Positions 63,152 through 64,000 of a stretch of 64,000 nt of DNA are shown here, one piece after another. The notes beneath the pieces were generated by a model. That model searched no databases and was not told where the DNA came from. It saw nothing but the letters and a program-made list of their open reading frames with translations. The DNA comes from Mycolicibacterium sp. (lineage in GTDB: Bacteria > Actinomycetota > Actinomycetes > Mycobacteriales > Mycobacteriaceae): positions 33,744 through 97,743 of the forward strand of contig JACJWN010000011.1 in assembly GCA_020637165.1 (NCBI GenBank). The letters are read 5' to 3'. The translations under genes and the position numbers were made by a program. Within the stretch, counting starts at the first letter, position 1; the number at the start of each line of letters is the position of its first letter.

Positions 63152-64000
63152 ATGCCGAAGTCCACGGACGCGTCGCGGCACGTCGAGATGGAGACGAAGT
63201 TCGACGTCGACGACTCCGCCGTCTCCCCCTCCTTCGCGGACCTGTCCGGGGTGAGCAGGTCCGAGGAGCTTCCGACGCAGCATCTGGAAGCGACCTATTT
63301 CGACACGGCCGGCTACGACCTTGCCGCCGATTGGGTGACGCTACGGCGCCGCACCGGTGGACCCGACGCCGGCTGGCACCTCAAACTTCCGGCCGGCCGG
63401 GCGCGCACCGAGATCCACGCCCCGCTTCGTCCCGACGACGGAGAAGTGCCCGAGGTCCTGCTCGACGTGGTCCGGGCGACCGTGCGCGACCACGCCCTGG
63501 TCCCGGTGGCGCGGCTGCTGACCACCCGCGAGCCCACGGTGCTCTACGGCGACAACGGCGATCCGGTGGCCGAGTTCTGTGATGACCGGGTTGGCGCCCA
63601 TCGTGTCGACCCCGTCAGCGGCGAACGGCATCCCGAGATCCGCTGGCGGGAGTGGGAGCTCGAACTCGCCGACGCCGAACAGGAGGGAGCCGGCGAGGTG
63701 CTCTCCCGACTGACCGGCCGGCTGCGCGAGGCCGGTGCCCGACCGGCCCGGCACGGGTCGAAACTGGCGAAAGTACTCGGAGATGCCGTACCGGAACGGC
63801 CCGAGCCGCCCTCGGACCCGGTGCACCGCGCGGTGGCCAGGCAGGTCGCCAAGCTGCGGGAGTGCGACCGCGAGGTCCGGATCGACGCCGACGACGCCGT
63901 GCACCAGATGCGGGTCACCATCCGACGGATCCGCAGCCTGCTGCAGGCCTCCGAGGGGGACTTCGGCCTCACCGACGACGCGACGATCCTGAGCGAACTG
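63152..64000 (+). CDS. CYTH/CHAD domain protein, 3' truncated
   Basis: Partial gene running off the right edge; 283 codons open with no stop. The N-terminus has the CYTH signature EMETKFDVDD (residues about 12-21), YFDTAGYDLAADWVTLRRRTGG and the ELELADAE metal-binding motif. The last visible part (VHRAVARQVAKLRECDREVRIDADDAVHQMRVTIRRIRSLL split over about 227-267) is the start of a CHAD domain. Such proteins bind or hydrolyse polyphosphate or triphosphate. ATG at 63152; GTG at 63145 is out of frame. Confidence 0.88.
   Translation, partial: MPKSTDASRHVEMETKFDVDDSAVSPSFADLSGVSRSEELPTQHLEATYFDTAGYDLAADWVTLRRRTGGPDAGWHLKLPAGRARTEIHAPLRPDDGEVPEVLLDVVRATVRDHALVPVARLLTTREPTVLYGDNGDPVAEFCDDRVGAHRVDPVSGERHPEIRWREWELELADAEQEGAGEVLSRLTGRLREAGARPARHGSKLAKVLGDAVPERPEPPSDPVHRAVARQVAKLRECDREVRIDADDAVHQMRVTIRRIRSLLQASEGDFGLTDDATILSEL

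Overview
The window is high-GC actinobacterial DNA, and its gene order matches the conserved mycobacterial core around the cytochrome bcc-aa3, lipoate and glutamine synthetase loci (recalled M. tuberculosis region about Rv2183c to Rv2226). Frequent GTG and TTG starts, ATGA/GTGA start-stop overlaps, MmpS3, PimB', RipC, EphD, CaeA/Hip1 and a WS/DGAT enzyme all indicate a Mycobacterium or Mycolicibacterium. Several extra insertions and missing genes relative to M. tuberculosis suggest a non-tuberculous, probably environmental species. Comparisons with M. tuberculosis are from memory, not from a search.

Layout. 1-5986 (mostly minus): an ArsA-like ATPase with a small partner, two SRPBCC lipid-binding-like proteins, the mannosyltransferase PimB', a HExxH-type secreted protein, the peptidoglycan hydrolase RipC and a small Cys-rich protein. 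6113-9724: an exonuclease/GIY-YIG fusion, trpD (antisense, overlapping it by 126 bp) and ctaE. 9739-13366: qcrC-qcrA-qcrB, closed by a strong terminator. 13895-17036 (minus): ctaC, ctaF, mmpS3 and a membrane protein. With ctaE and qcrCAB these supply most of the bcc-aa3 respiratory supercomplex. 17228-22686: asnB followed by a cassette of a twin-zinc-ribbon membrane protein, a sedolisin (S53) protease and an anchored protein. 22708-29128: adenosine kinase, an A-type Fe-S carrier, glycerate kinase, and cobU-cobT-cobS for the last steps of cobalamin synthesis. 29255-37005: a BCCT transporter, ilvE, gcvT, leucyl aminopeptidase and ephD. 37128-42218: dlaT, an epimerase-like protein, lipB, lipA and a DUF4191 membrane protein. 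This is a lipoylation block lying beside a lipoylated E2 subunit.

42253-43226 holds a frameshifted and internally deleted DUF559-type gene bracketed by two copies of a palindromic repeat. 43712-45332 is glnA1 with a well-formed GlnR box upstream and three 24-bp tandem repeats that begin in its last codons. Between glnA1 and glnE-glnA2 sits an accessory block (45469-52160). It holds a membrane protein, a secreted protein and a four-gene DAB-type inorganic-carbon operon: dabB, dabA, a PII-like protein and a beta-carbonic-anhydrase-like protein lacking the catalytic Arg. The operon has a probable leaderless promoter overlapped by an inverted repeat. This is the most unusual system in the window. 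After glnE and glnA2 come a secreted Cys-rich protein, two tandem CaeA/Hip1-type alpha/beta hydrolases, a WS/DGAT acyltransferase, panB and a truncated CYTH/CHAD protein.

Starts were chosen by ribosome-binding sites, overlap with neighbours and recalled homologue lengths. Several are non-ATG and flagged as uncertain.
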